64,000 nt of DNA from assembly GCF_027595985.1 (NCBI RefSeq), contig NC_073303.1, positions 27,475,347 through 27,539,346 of the forward strand. Reading direction: 5' to 3'. How positions within the stretch are numbered: position 1 is the first letter of the stretch; each line of letters opens with the position of its first letter. Both the position numbers and the translations under genes were made by a program. Below are positions 48,716 to 60,065 of this stretch, in pieces. The notes below the pieces were generated by a model. That model saw nothing but the letters and a program-made list of their open reading frames with translations. It ran no database searches and was not told where the DNA came from. This stretch comes from Sorex araneus (Eukaryota; Chordata; Mammalia; Eulipotyphla; Soricidae).

Positions 48716-51001
48716 TGTAGGATAACATTGCCACAGGTAGCTTAGGTTTATTTGGGTTATTCCCATCACAGTGCTCCCATTCCTCTGTGTTTATTTGTAA
48801 CTTCTGTTGACTTTTAAATATTGTTTTCCTCTTCCCCTTAAGTCCGTTGCATAGTTTGTTCAGAGCAATGTCCTTTTTGTATGGGCACAGGAAGACAGTA
48901 AATGCTATGCTTTTGCAACATGGGAGTTAATTGACTCTAAATGATATTTTGCTCCTGGGCATCTATTCCCTCAACTAAGCCTCAGTTGCCCTTACTTCCT
49001 AGCACCCCCAAAGGCAGGGTCCCAACAAGGGACTGGATGGACCCTGAGAAAGCGGTGAGCTATGTGCTACCCTGGCATCGAGATGGGCCTGGCCAAAGTG
49101 CCTAATGCTTAACTATAAGTTAAGAGCTTGGTCATGGACAGATGCTGTCATGATCCAAAAAGCAATAACTAGATTTGGACCCTGCTAGGGTTAGGAATGA
49201 TTAATCTGGCCTGAGCGCTGTAGTCTGAGTCTGTGGCAAGATGTTCCCAGGAGAGCTGCCCTACAAGCCTCAAAGTATCTCTTACTGTGCCCTACAAAAT
49301 AACAAATATTAAGATGTTAATTAAGATGCAAGGAGAAGGTGGTGTTTCTGCCCCTGAGCCTGGTGGGCAGCCAGGAAGAGTTTCTTATGTTGGTTTTGCT
49401 ACCAGAGGGGATGTAGCCATGGGGTGGAGAGAGGAGTGGGGAAGAGGCAGAGAGGGAGGGTGAGAGAGTCATTGGAAGAGAAGCTGTCAGTTGTAGGAGA
49501 ACATGGGGTTTGTCCTTTTAGCTTTGCCTTAGGGAACATAGTTTACCTTAAAGCAATGTCCTTTCTGTATGGACACAGGAAGACAATATTGTGCTTGTAA
49601 CTTGGGAGTTGATTGACTCCAATAATATTTACTCCTGGGCATCTGCTTTCTTAACTCAGCTGCCCTCAGTTCCTAGCACCCCAAAAGCAGGATCCCGACG
49701 AGGGACAGGACGGATCCAGGGCAAGCGGTGAGTTATGTGCTACCCTGGCATCGAAATGGGCCAGGCCAAAATGCCACAATACTCAACTATAAGTTGAGAG
49801 CATGATCATGGACAATGCTGTCATGATCCAAAAGTAACGATGAGATTAGGATCCTGCTGGGGTTAGGAAGATTAACCTGGCCTGAGGACTGTGGTCTGGA
49901 GATGCCCTCAGGAAAAACCAAACTTTATATCACTTACTGTGCTCATACAGAATGACATTGCTAGAAATATTAGAAGTAGATTTACTATAACTATTTAAGT
50001 AGATTACTACCTCACACCCTGACACACCCTTGTTTGGAACCCCACCCTTGAGTGGATCTCCTTAGATGAGATTTCCTTAGATGAGATTTTGTTAATCTCC
50101 TCAAGAAATGGTCTTACTCTTCTTTGTTGATTTGTTGATGTTAAACCCACCTTTGTGTCACCACCCTATGTAATTTGCTATATAAACTAAGACTGTGGGG
50201 CACTGAGGGGAGATAGAAGAGACGGGGAGAGAAAGAGGAAGAAGGAGGCAGAAGAAGACGGGAAGAAGACACAGAAGCAGAGACAGAGAGACAGACACAG
50301 AGAGACTGACAGAAGAGAGCACAGTGGCACACACATTAGCAGAGCATGAGGTGAAAGAAGTGAGAGCGAGCAGGATAGAAAGGGGGATATTAGAAGATCC
50401 AGAGAGAGATCGAGAATGGGGAGGAAGCAACGAGTGAGACAGGAGTGTCTAGAGAGGAGATTGGAATAAACTGCGATTGAGACCAACCAGCTTGGCTCCG
50501 TTCCTTCCTTCACCTGCCTCATCATCGCCATCAACCTCCCCGGAGTGGGGGAAGCGGCTGGAGACTACTGAACGCCGGCAGCGGGAGAGATAGAGCCTCG
50601 CTGGTCTCCCTAGTTCTCCTTTTGTGTTTTTACACAGTCAGTCAGAATCCAGAGGTCAGAGTCAGAGTCAGGATCCAGAGTGGAGAGAGAGAGCCCAGGC
50701 TGAGAGATGGGGGCATGGAGAGATGAGCCGGACAGACAGGAGGAGACGGGAATGAGGGACAGTGTGAGACTACAGAGCTCAGAGAGACAGAAACAGGTGC
50801 GTGGAGAGAATGGAATAAATGGCAACTGGTCAATCAGCCGGCTTGGCCCTCGTTTCCTCTTCCGTCTGCCCCATGGCCTGGGCCACCCCGGCTGGGCAAG
50901 AGGCCCGGGACTACCCCCGAGCCCAGGCACTGATAGGGAGAGCTGCAGGGGCTCTCCCCGCCCACCACCACCACCACCTTCCAGGGAGTTTTTTTTTTAT
51001 A
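48716..51001 (+). mobile_element. Outer class II solo LTR, split by a second LTR
   Basis: Begins TGTAGGATAACATTGCC and ends in a T-run followed by ATTCCT; the left flank is ATTCCC (5 of 6 match). Removing the inner LTR and its 6-bp duplication leaves about 1,135 bp, close to the inner copy's 1,145. A polyadenylation hexamer, AATAAA, is in the 3' part near 50,814. No viral genes are present. Confidence 0.75.
49492..50636 (+). mobile_element. Inner class II (ERV2-type) solo LTR with perfect 6-bp TSD
   Basis: Begins TGTAGGAGAACA, ends TTTTTACACA, and is flanked by GTCAGT at 49,486-49,491 and 50,637-50,642. A TATA box (CTATATAAAC) is near 50,178 and AATAAA near 50,464. A 6-bp duplication is typical of class II ERVs. 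It is inserted in a diverged relative of itself. Confidence 0.85.
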
Positions 51002-51007
51002 ATTCCT

Positions 51008-51405
51008 GTCCATGATTCTGTCTTTTTATCATGGTCTTAAGCAGCCATGAAAACATGGGGTATTTTGGGTGTGTGCAAACAGAATTTATTTTTTGCAATA
51101 AATCTGTTATACATTGATTCTGTATTTTCACATTATGTTCACACTGAGTGTTGGGCCACACCCTGAGGTTTTCATTTCCTCTTGATAGGGGTGTGAATCA
51201 CCTTCTTGCTGGAGAGGCTTCAGTGTGATGTTCCAGTCCGTGTTCGATACCAAAAATGTGGTTTTGCTCAAGGCCCAAGAGGGTGGCATGAATGGAGCCT
51301 CTCCTTAAACTTGGGGGACACCTTACCCTATTTGAGTGGATGATACAAGAGCATGAATTATCATCTTAAAGAGGAAAAAGGGTGTATGTGTGAAAAGACT
51401 CTTCA
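51008..51405. other. Unassigned intergenic sequence
   Basis: AT-rich, with a TTTATTTTTTGCAATAAATC stretch near 51,082. No gene or clear repeat family recognised. Confidence 0.4.
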
Positions 51406-51793
51406 GGGGCCTGAGTGATAGTACAGTGGGTAGGGCACTTGCCTTGCATGCAGCAGATCTGGGTTCAATCCCTGGCATCCCATATGGTCCCCGAAGCACC
51501 ACTGGGAGTAATTCCTGAGTGCAGAGCCAGGAATAACTCTTGAGAATTGCTGGATGTGACCATAAAAAAAGAACAAAAACAAAACAAAATAAAAAAAACA
51601 CCTCTTCATCCCTTACCACCACGTTTCCTGTCTGTTTTCTTCCCCCTTTGGTTTTTGGCTCTGCCCAGTTACCACAACCCACTTGTGAAAATGGGGTACG
51701 GTACTCCTGATCGTGCTCAGGGGATCATACGGCGCCAGCGATGGGACTCAGGTCTCCTGCATACAAGCATAATTAAGCTATATCCCTGATCCA
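51406..51793. mobile_element. SOR SINE plus a degraded copy
   Basis: 51,406-51,598 forward, full length. 51,640-51,793 reverse, degraded. Confidence 0.8.
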
Positions 51794-51814
51794 TTTTGTT
51801 TCATTTTTCTTCTT

Positions 51815-52004
51815 CTTCTTTTTTTTTTTTTTTTTTTTTTGCCTTTTGGGACACACTCGGCAATGCACAGAGGTTACTCCTGGCTCTACACTCAGGAATC
51901 ACCCCTGGTGGTGCTCAGGGGACCATATGGGATGCTGGGAATCGAACCCGGATCGGCCACGTGCAAGGCAAACGCGCTACCCGCTGTGCTATTGCTCCAA
52001 TCCC
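51815..52004 (-). mobile_element. SOR SINE
   Basis: Long T tract, ATCGAACCCGGATCGGCCAC, ends GCTATTGCTCCAATCCC. Confidence 0.95.
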
Positions 52005-52061
52005 TTTGTTTTATTTTTTAATATGTACTTACTATATCTGACAGTAACTGATGTTTTCAAG

Positions 52062-52489
52062 GGAGACCACGCCCATTGGTGCTCAGGATTGACTCCTGGC
52101 TCTGTGCTCAGGGATTACTCCCAGCACAGTTTGGGGGATCCTATAGGGTGCTGAGGATCGAACCCAGATCAGCCAAGTACAAGGCAAACACCGTACTCAC
52201 TGCAGTATTGCTCTGGCCCCTATGGTCTGGCCCCTGTGACTATATACATGGGTGGATAATCTAGGTGTCCTACAAATGGTTTGTTTTGTCGAGACTGTAT
52301 TTTTTGTTGGTTGTTTTTCTGTTTGTTTCAGGTCCACACCCTACAATCGGCTCAGGGGTTACCTCTGACTCTGCACTCGAGAATTACTACTGGTGGTGCT
52401 AGGGGGACCCTATTGATGTCAGGGCTTGAACCCAGGCTGGCCACGTGCAAGGCAAGTGTCCTCCCCACTGTACTATTGCTCCAGCCCCG
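52062..52489 (-). mobile_element. Two older SOR SINEs
   Basis: About 52,062-52,221 and 52,313-52,489, reverse; CTGCAGTATTGCTCTGGCCC and TGTACTATTGCTCCAGCCCC ends. Confidence 0.82.
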
Positions 52490-52684
52490 AGACACACATT
52501 CAGAAACATGCATTTGCAGAGAGATCACTGTCTCTCTACAGTGCCATCGTCCCGCAGACCTCAGCAGCAGGCGGATACCTCACACCTACCCATCCCGTCA
52601 CTTCCCCTGCTCAGAGGGGCTACTCACATGAAATACGGCGTGCGTGACCGAAGAACTGAATTTAAAACCTAATGTCTATGACAT

Positions 52685-53158
<474 letters not shown>

Positions 53159-53247
53159 GTGGAAGAGGGAGGGAGGGAGAGAAAGAAAGCACACAGAATT
53201 AATGTGAATTTTAATTGAATTCATTTGAATTTTAGTTTAAATAGTAC

Positions 53248-54327
53248 TGATGTCGGCGGAGTCCACAGGAGGAGGGAAAGACAGTCACCTTCTCTCACTC
53301 CGCCCCTGCCACTCAGGACCCGCTGGGAAGACTAGGACCGGCAAAGTCTGCCATGAGCCCCTGCTCGGCACGGGCCTGACCCCCGCCAGCCCCACAAAGT
53401 GACCGTCAGGCCACACCTGAAGTCCGCTTGGTCTGCCAGGCACAGGAGTTGATCCCCGCCACCCAATTTCTTGGGGAGCCACGGACTCAGGCTGGAGCAA
53501 GGATTTGCTCTTTGCAGGAAAGGAGAAACAAGTCCCAGGGCTTTACCCAGGGTTCCTAGGGTTCTTGTCTCACTCGCAGAAAAGAATTTCAGGAGTAGGG
53601 GCTGGAGCGATAGCACAGCGGGTTCAATTCCCAGCATCCCATATGGTCTCCTGAGCACCGCCAGGAATAATTCTTGAGTGCAGAGCCAGGAGTGACCCCT
53701 GTGCATCACCGGGTGTGACCAAAAAAGCAAAAAAAAAAAAAAAGAATTTCAGGAGTAGACAAGCAGTGAAATAAAACTGATTTTATTTGGAGGTTTTGAA
53801 GGTGTGGAGGGGAAAAGATGTGGGGGGGAGAGAAAGACAGGGAGAGAGTAACACACTCGAGAGAATTCGGGCTTCTCCAAGGGCGGAGAGAGCCCTATAC
53901 ACATTCCAGCATTAGATAGGAAAGCATGAGAGTACACATCTCAAGAGGGGAGATGAAGGCGACACATGTGCTCAGGCACCTCATGTGCTTGGCCACTTGG
54001 GCACAAGCAGCACATGGGCTGGGGCACCATATGTGCGCCCTTCCTTTGTTCAAGGTGTCTTTTATCGGCGCTTCTTGGGTTGTCTTGATCCGGAAGTTCT
54101 GGAGTCTTCTCGGGGCTGGATCACATTTTAATCTGATTAAGAGAGAGGTCCGATGGTTTGAGGAACTTCATGGGGAGGGGTCCAACCTCCTCAGGGCCTG
54201 CTAAAGGTCCTATCAGGTCTGTTTTCTGTATCCACGGAGTGGATAAGTCTTGGGATTTTCCTCCCAGAAGTTCTGTTGACCTAAGTTTCGTTGCTGAGGG
54301 CTTTTCCCTGTCTACCTGCCTACACCA
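53248..54327 (-). mobile_element. Class I (ERV1-type) solo LTR containing a SOR SINE
   Basis: Plus-strand ends TGATGT...ACACCA form a near inverted repeat, flanked by GTAC at 53,244-53,247 and 54,328-54,331. On the minus strand AATAAA occurs in an AAATAAAATC context upstream of a U5-like end. It is split by the SINE at 53,599-53,741. No viral coding sequence. Confidence 0.7.
53599..53741 (+). mobile_element. SOR SINE with an internal deletion and 17-bp TSD
   Basis: Flanked by AAGAATTTCAGGAGTAG at 53,582-53,598 and 53,742-53,758. It jumps from GCACAGCGGG straight to TTCAATTCCC, losing about 40 bp between A- and B-boxes. Confidence 0.96.
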
Positions 54328-54378
54328 GTACCTTATCATAGTTGCTGTTATAGTACACAGCACAACTCTAATTGTTCT

Positions 54379-54544
54379 TTCGGTTTGGGGGCCACATCTA
54401 GTGGTGCTCAGAAATTACTCCTGGCTCTGCACTCAGGGATCACTGCTGGCAGGGCTCAGGGGACCATATGGGGTACGAGGGCTAGAACTCAGGTCATCTG
54501 GCTGCAGGCAAGCACCTCACAGGCTGTACGTTCTCTTCAACCCT
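54379..54544 (-). mobile_element. Old SOR SINE
   Basis: GGGGGCCACATCTAGTGGTG to GTTCTCTTCAACCC. Confidence 0.78.
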
Positions 54545-54631
54545 CTCATCACTATTTTAATTTGCCTTTTCTGCTTCCTGTATGTATGGTCATTCGTATG
54601 GTTTTCACTTTTCTCTTGGGTTGTCTTTTTC

Positions 54632-54819
54632 TTTTTTGGGGTTTTTTTTTTTTTTTGCTTTTTGGGTCACACCTGGCGATGCACAGGGGTTACTCCTGGC
54701 TCTGCACTCAGGAATTACCCCTGGCCGTGTTCAGGGGACTATATGGGATGCTGGGATTTGAACCCAGGTCGGCCGCATGCAAGGCAAACGCCCTACCCGC
54801 TGTGCTATCTCTCCAGCCC
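54632..54819 (-). mobile_element. Young SOR SINE with 17-bp TSD
   Basis: Flanked by CTTGGGTTGTCTTTTTC at 54,615-54,631 and 54,820-54,836. Confidence 0.97.
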
Positions 54820-54931
54820 CTTGGGTTGTCTTTTTCATATTGATTTGTGGATGTTCTCCATAAGCCCTCCATAGTAAGCCTTTCTTGCTTGAACCCGATG
54901 TATGGCATTTACTCTCAGGGGCCTTTGGCTA

Positions 54932-55452
54932 TTCACTGTCACTGTCACTGTCATCCCATTACTCCTGGATATACTCAAGCAGGCACCAGTAGCGTCTCTA
55001 TTCCTCTCAGCCCTGAGATTTTAGCAGCCTTTCCTTACTCGTCTTTCCCAATGATTAGAGGCTCTTTCAGGGTCAGGGGAATGTTACTGTTTTTGGCATA
55101 TCGAATACGCCATGGGTAGCTTGCCAGGCCCTGCCTGTGCAGGCAGGATACTCTCGGTAGCTTGCCGGGCTTTCTGAGAGGTATGTATATACTATCATCC
55201 CATTGATCAACAATTTGCTCGAGCGGGCCCAGTAATATCTCCATTCATCCTAGCCCCGAGATTTTAGCAGCCTCTCTTTACTTGTCCTTTCCAATGGTGC
55301 TGCATTAGAGGCTCTTCAGAGTCAGGGGAATGAGACCCATCATTGTTACTGTATTTAGCATATGAATACGTCACAGGGAGGCTTGCCAGGCTCTCCCATG
55401 CAGGCAGTAAACTCTTGGTAGCTTGCCAGGTTCTTCAAGAGGGAGAACTAGG
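54932..55452 (-). mobile_element. Two SOR-head composite SINEs in tandem
   Basis: Copies at about 54,932-55,186 and 55,187-55,452. Both show TAGCAGCC(T/C), TTAGAGGCTCTT, ATACG(C/T)CA and GTAGCTTGCC, and both are the long subtype. Neither keeps the tRNA-like head. Confidence 0.78.
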
Positions 55453-55871
55453 CTATCAGATGTCACACAGCCGCATTGTGGCCACATGCTTCTGGAAGCT
55501 TGGTTTTATAGTCTCTGGATGTTGGCCGTTGATGGGATTACATGGGTGGGGGGGCAGCTTCTGGGTGTGACTGCTTAGTTACTGGAAAATGGGGAATCTG
55601 GGTGGAAGAGGCCCAGTCCCGATCTGAGCAACCTTGGAGATCTCGGCCCTGGGTCCCACACACTGGGGTTCCTCTGCCAGTCCCTTCATGCATGAGGTTC
55701 TTCTGAACATGTGGAGAGTGGCCTTGAGCATGGCTGTGGTTGGGTTCTGGAGGTCTTCAACTGCCGGAGCTCTGCTCGGAGCAGGGAGGGAAACTCAACC
55801 CGTCCCCTCCAAAGGGACCCAGTGAAGACAGCCAGGCGCGGGGACAAGAGACTTTGGCTATTATTATCATT
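55453..55871. other. Unassigned intergenic sequence
   Basis: Moderate GC, no gene-like splice structure; possibly more of an old repeat. Confidence 0.4.
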
Positions 55872-56040
55872 ATTTTGCTTTTTGGGTCACACCCAGCGAT
55901 GCTCAGGGGCTACTCCTGGTTCTGCACTCAGAAATCACTCCTGGTGGTGCTCGGGGGACCATATGAGATGCTGGGGATTGAACCCGGGTCGGCCGCGTGC
56001 AAGGCAAGTGCTCTACCCACTGTATTATCGCCCCGGCCCT
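55872..56040 (-). mobile_element. SOR SINE
   Basis: GCTTTTTGGGTCACACCCAG to GTATTATCGCCCCGGCCC. Confidence 0.93.
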
Positions 56041-56487
56041 TAGCTATTAATTTTAAGCTTGGAATAGCAATATATGTACTTGTATTTCAAGAGGTACACA
56101 GAGATAGCCAGGACTCTGGAACAAGTTAAACAGAGACAGGCCCAATGACTGGAAAGATTCCACCACCAGCTGGAGCCGGGTCCTCCATGCTCCTTCCAGA
56201 GCAGGCCCCACGCTGCTCCGTCTACAGGGACTTAGAGAGACAGTCGAGTAGTTTCTACTAGCTCAAGGCCCCATTCCCCAGGGTTACTCAGGGCCCCTGG
56301 AATGTGCCTTCCTGAGACAAGTCTCAAGGTCACAGAAGGAACTTGCTGTTTGCTCCAACCATGGGAGGAGAGTCCTCTGTCTCCCTGACTCTGTGGGAGC
56401 AGCGGCCTAACCCGATAAATGTCAGATAATAAGCCCAAAGGGACTCCTACATGTGCTCAGGCCTGTTGAAGGATCCCTTTGGCCCAT
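56041..56487. other. Unassigned intergenic sequence
   Basis: Looks unique. No splice-supported exon; nothing recognised. Confidence 0.4.
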
Positions 56488-56498
56488 CCATAATTCTT

Positions 56499-56868
56499 TT
56501 TTTTTCTTTGTGGGTCACACCCGGCGATGCACAGGGGTTACTCCTGGCTTTGCACTCAGGAACTACTCCTGGAAATGCCAGGGGACCATATGGGATGCTG
56601 GGAATCGAACCCTGGTCAACTGCGTGCAAGGCAAACGCCCTACCTGCTGTTCTATCGCTCCAGCCCCCATAATTCTTCTTCTTCTTTTTTTTTTTTTTTT
56701 GGTGTTTGGGTCACACCTGGCAATGCACAGGGGTTACTTCTGGCTCTGCACTCAGGAGTTACCCCTGGCAGTGCTCAGGGGATCATATGGGATGCTGGGA
56801 ATCGAACCCAGGTTGACCACGTGCAAGGCAAACGCCCTACCCGCTGTGCTATTGCTCTAGCCGAGCCC
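56499..56868 (-). mobile_element. Two SOR SINEs stacked on one target
   Basis: 56,499-56,666 and 56,678-56,868, same orientation, with CCATAATTCTT at 56,488, 56,667 and 56,869. Confidence 0.95.
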
Positions 56869-57235
56869 CCATAATTCTTAATAAAACTTAAATCCGCTAG
56901 TTTGGTTACTTTGTTTGTCCACATATATTTTGGAATTTGTTCATGAAGTCTGGGAAAAATAATCCTGAGAAATTTTATTAGAACTGTATAGATTTGTAGA
57001 GTAAACAGAGAGCAGCTGATGCCAGTGTAGCACTAAGTCTTCATATCCACAGACATGGCATGTCTCTGCTCCGGTGTTATGTCTTTCAGTAAAACGTGAG
57101 CAGAGAGCCGGGGTGCAGGTTGGCTGGGGCTCATTTGATCCCGAGCCCCACACAGTCCCCTGAGTTAGGAGCAAACGGAGCTGGATAAGCCCCCAAACAA
57201 AAGCAAACTTTTTTTTTCATTAAAACAAAATACTG

Positions 57236-57414
57236 GGGCTGGAGCAATAGCACAGCAGGTAGGGCGTTTGCCTTGCATGTGGCTGACCTGGGTTCAATTT
57301 CCAGCATCCCATATGGTCCCCTGAGCACCACCAGGGGTGATTCCTGAGTGCAAAGCCAGGAGTAACCCCTGTGCAACGCCAGGTGTGACTAAAAAAGCAA
57401 AAAAAAAAAAAAAG
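57236..57414 (+). mobile_element. SOR SINE
   Basis: GGGGCTGGAGCAATAGCACA to a poly(A) tail. Confidence 0.94.
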
Positions 57415-57596
57415 TTTCTATTATCAATATGTGACGAACTTATATTCAAACCTGTTTCTATTATCAGAAACAACTGCACAGGAGCACAGGAAGTGAGTCC
57501 TGACATCTGCTCTCTCTCACTGGCTCCTTTCCACTTGTCCTTCGCTCTCACTGTGAATGTCACCCACTGGGAAAGTTCTTGACTATCTCCCGTTCT

Positions 57597-57780
57597 TTTT
57601 TTTTTTTTTTTTTTTGCTTTTTGTGTCACACCCGGCGATGCACAGGGGTCACTCCTGGCTCATGCACTCAGGAATTACTCCTGGCGGTGCTCAGGGGACC
57701 ATATGGGATGCTGGCATTTGAACCCGGGTCAGCCACGTGCAAGGCAAATGCCCTACCCGCTGTGCTATCCTTCCAGCCCC
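57597..57780 (-). mobile_element. Young SOR SINE with 14-15-bp TSD
   Basis: Flanked by TATCTCCCGTTCTTT near 57,584-57,598 and 57,782-57,796 (overlapping the T tract). Confidence 0.96.
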
Positions 57781-57796
57781 ATATCTCCCGTTCTTT

Positions 57797-58172
57797 AACT
57801 GTTTCTGTTCCCTACTTCTCACGGTGTGCTTTTATTTCTGCCAATGAATCACTCCACATTTTGTTGCAATGTCTCACTCACTGTGAAGTGATTCTACTCG
57901 GGGGTTTGACCAGAGCCAGGCAGCGTCCTGGGGAAGAGGACTAGGAACCCTGGAGAGGCTGGCACAGCCAGAGACGCTTGGACAGGTCGAGCTTTCTCTT
58001 ACTGCTATGGGCAAACACCTCAAAATACTAACTTAAGTTGTTCTTTTGTTTTGGAGGGGGCTCCAATGCTACATCCAGTAGTGTTCAGGGGGGCCAATGA
58101 TCAAACTTGGGGCCTTGCACATATTTTGCACTTGAGCTACAACCCCACAGGGCTTTACGAATTATTTTTGCA
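57797..58172. other. Mostly unassigned intergenic sequence
   Basis: A possible non-SOR tRNA-type SINE is at 58,040-58,145 (GATCAAACTTGGGGCCTTGC, TTGAGCTACAACCCC). Nothing coding. Confidence 0.45.
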
Positions 58173-58523
58173 GAGCTGGAGTGACAGTACAGTGGGTAAA
58201 GGCAGTGAACCCGGGTCTGATCCCTGGCATCCCATCTGGTTCTCAGAGCCCACCAGGAATGATCCCTGAGTGAAGAGCCGGGAGTAACCCCTGAGTATCA
58301 CCAGGTGTGACCCAAAATATGAAACAAAAAAATACTTTTGTAGGGGCCGGAGCGATAGCACAGCGGGTAGGGTGTTTGCCTTGCATGCGGCCAACCCGGG
58401 TTCGATCCCTGGCATCCCGTATGGTCCCCCAAGCACCGCCAGGAGTAATTCCTGAGTGCAAAGGCAGGAGTAACCCCTGAGCATCGCTGGGTGTGACCCA
58501 AAAAGCAAAAAAAAAAAAAAAAA
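58173..58523 (+). mobile_element. Two SOR SINEs in tandem
   Basis: 58,173-58,327 (older, B-box region shortened) and 58,344-58,523 (near-consensus). Confidence 0.92.
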
Positions 58524-58539
58524 CCTTTTGCAGAGGCAG

Positions 58540-58672
58540 GCTGGGGCGTAGGAGGAAAACTGGGGACATTAGTGGGGGGAAGTGTACAATGGTTGAAGGG
58601 ATCACTGTGGGAAAATTCTATGCCTGAAGCCTAATCATGAATAACTTTATAATTCACAATGATTTGATTTAA
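58540..58672 (+). mobile_element. L1-type 3' end
   Basis: GTGTACAATGGTTGAAGGGA, GAATAACTTTATAATTCACA; same family as 47,518-47,803. Confidence 0.55.

Positions 58673-58673
<1 letters not shown>

Positions 58674-58735
<62 letters not shown>
58674..58735. repeat. (CA)n(TA)n microsatellite
   Basis: About 20 CA units then TA units at the tail of the L1-type end. A further (TA)n is at 58,913-58,938. Confidence 0.97.
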
Positions 58736-58736
<1 letters not shown>

Positions 58737-58899
58737 TGCTTTTTGGGTCATACCCAGCAATGCACAAGGCTTGTTCCTGGCTCATGCGCTCAGGAATTAC
58801 CCTGGCAGTGCTCAGGGGTCTATATGGGATGCTGGGAATTGAACCTGGGCTGGCAGCATGCAAGGCAAATGCCCTCCCACTGTGTTATTGCTCCAGCCT
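58736..58899 (-). mobile_element. SOR SINE
   Basis: TTGCTTTTTGGGTCATACCC to TTATTGCTCCAGCC. Confidence 0.92.
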
Positions 58900-59369
58900 C
58901 GATCAAAAATATTAAAATATATATATATATATATATATGTTTTTGCAGTATGTGACCAACTTATGTTCAAACCTGAGAAATTTGAGACCTAATAGTTTCT
59001 TGCGGGCCCCTCTGGGAATGCTAAAACTGTCACGGGTGTTTTGGGTTTTTTAAATGTTTTTGTTTGGGGCCACACCCAGCAGGGCTGGGCTCCTTCCAGA
59101 GCTGTGCTTGGAGGTTGCTCCAGACGGGTCTGAGTGTGAAGTGTGCTCGGGCCCAGCGAGCTCTCGGCCTCAGTGACCTTCACTCATGCTGACTCAGCTT
59201 CTGCATTCTCAGTGCCAGAAAGTGCCTCGGGCGGAGGCTGCAGAGACCCTCGGGCGGAGGCTGCAGAGCCGCGCCCAGGAAAGGCCTGGTCCCCTGCTCC
59301 AGGGTCCCACCCCTTTGGTGAGCATCGTCAGCCCCTGGAGCTGCAGTAACTCAAGCTCGGGCTTGCAGT
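58900..59369. other. Intergenic sequence with a short tandem duplication
   Basis: CCTCGGGCGGAGGCTGCAGA occurs twice in succession near 59,225 and 59,249. Otherwise nothing recognised. Confidence 0.5.
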
Positions 59370-60065
59370 TGTGAGGCCCCAAGCAGGCTCCTCAGAAGCC
59401 GTGACGGGCTGCAGCTAACATTATGTCTCAGCCAGGCCTCAGTTTCCGTTTCCCCGAAGCAGGATTTGCAGTTTCTGGTAAACTCCCAATTGAGTCAGTC
59501 ACCTAAATAAGAGACTGGGCGGTTGGATCTGGCCAGTCATGAGGGGTCGCTGCACCCTTCGTGGAAAGAACCCCAAGCCGTTACTGGTCCCTGCTGTCTA
59601 AGTGCTGACCACTGTCGTCACAGGGCAAGGCTAAAAACAGACCAGCCTATAAACCGCTTCTTGACTGAACCCCATATACACTGCTTGTGATTTGGAGTCG
59701 GGGTCCTTGTCAAGACTCCACTGTGGTGGATGAGACTTGGACCCTAGCTCGAGCTAGCGCTGGCACAGGCTAGTATATTAAAGTTCCTTTGCCAGGCTGG
59801 AGCGATAGCACAACGGGTAGGGCGTTTGCCTTGCACGCAGCCGACCCGGGTTCGAGTCCCAGCATCCCATAGGGTCCACCGAGCACCGCCAGGAGTAATT
59901 CCTGAGTGCATGAGCCAGGAGTAACTCCTGTGCATTGCCGGGTGTGACTCAAAAAAAAGCAAAATCAAACAAACAAAATAAATTAATAAAGTTCCTTTGC
60001 TTTTGCATTATCCTGTGTGGAACTGGGTCTCTCCGCAATTGGGGATCTGAAACGTGGGCACAACA
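59370..60065 (+). mobile_element. Probable solo LTR (ERV1-like) with a SOR insertion
   Basis: TATA-like CCTATAAACC near 59,646, then ATTAAAG / AATAAAG, then a U5-like GGAACTGGGTCTCTCCGCAA and terminal GGGCACAACA. Ends are approximate; no matching flank duplication was found. Confidence 0.55.
59793..59986 (+). mobile_element. SOR SINE with 14-bp TSD, inside the LTR
   Basis: Flanked by TAAAGTTCCTTTGC at 59,779-59,792 and 59,987-60,000. Confidence 0.96.

Noticed and set aside
48716-51001. Simple tandem duplication of about 690 bp
   Set aside because: The 6-bp TSD around the inner LTR and the near-equal lengths favour nested insertion.
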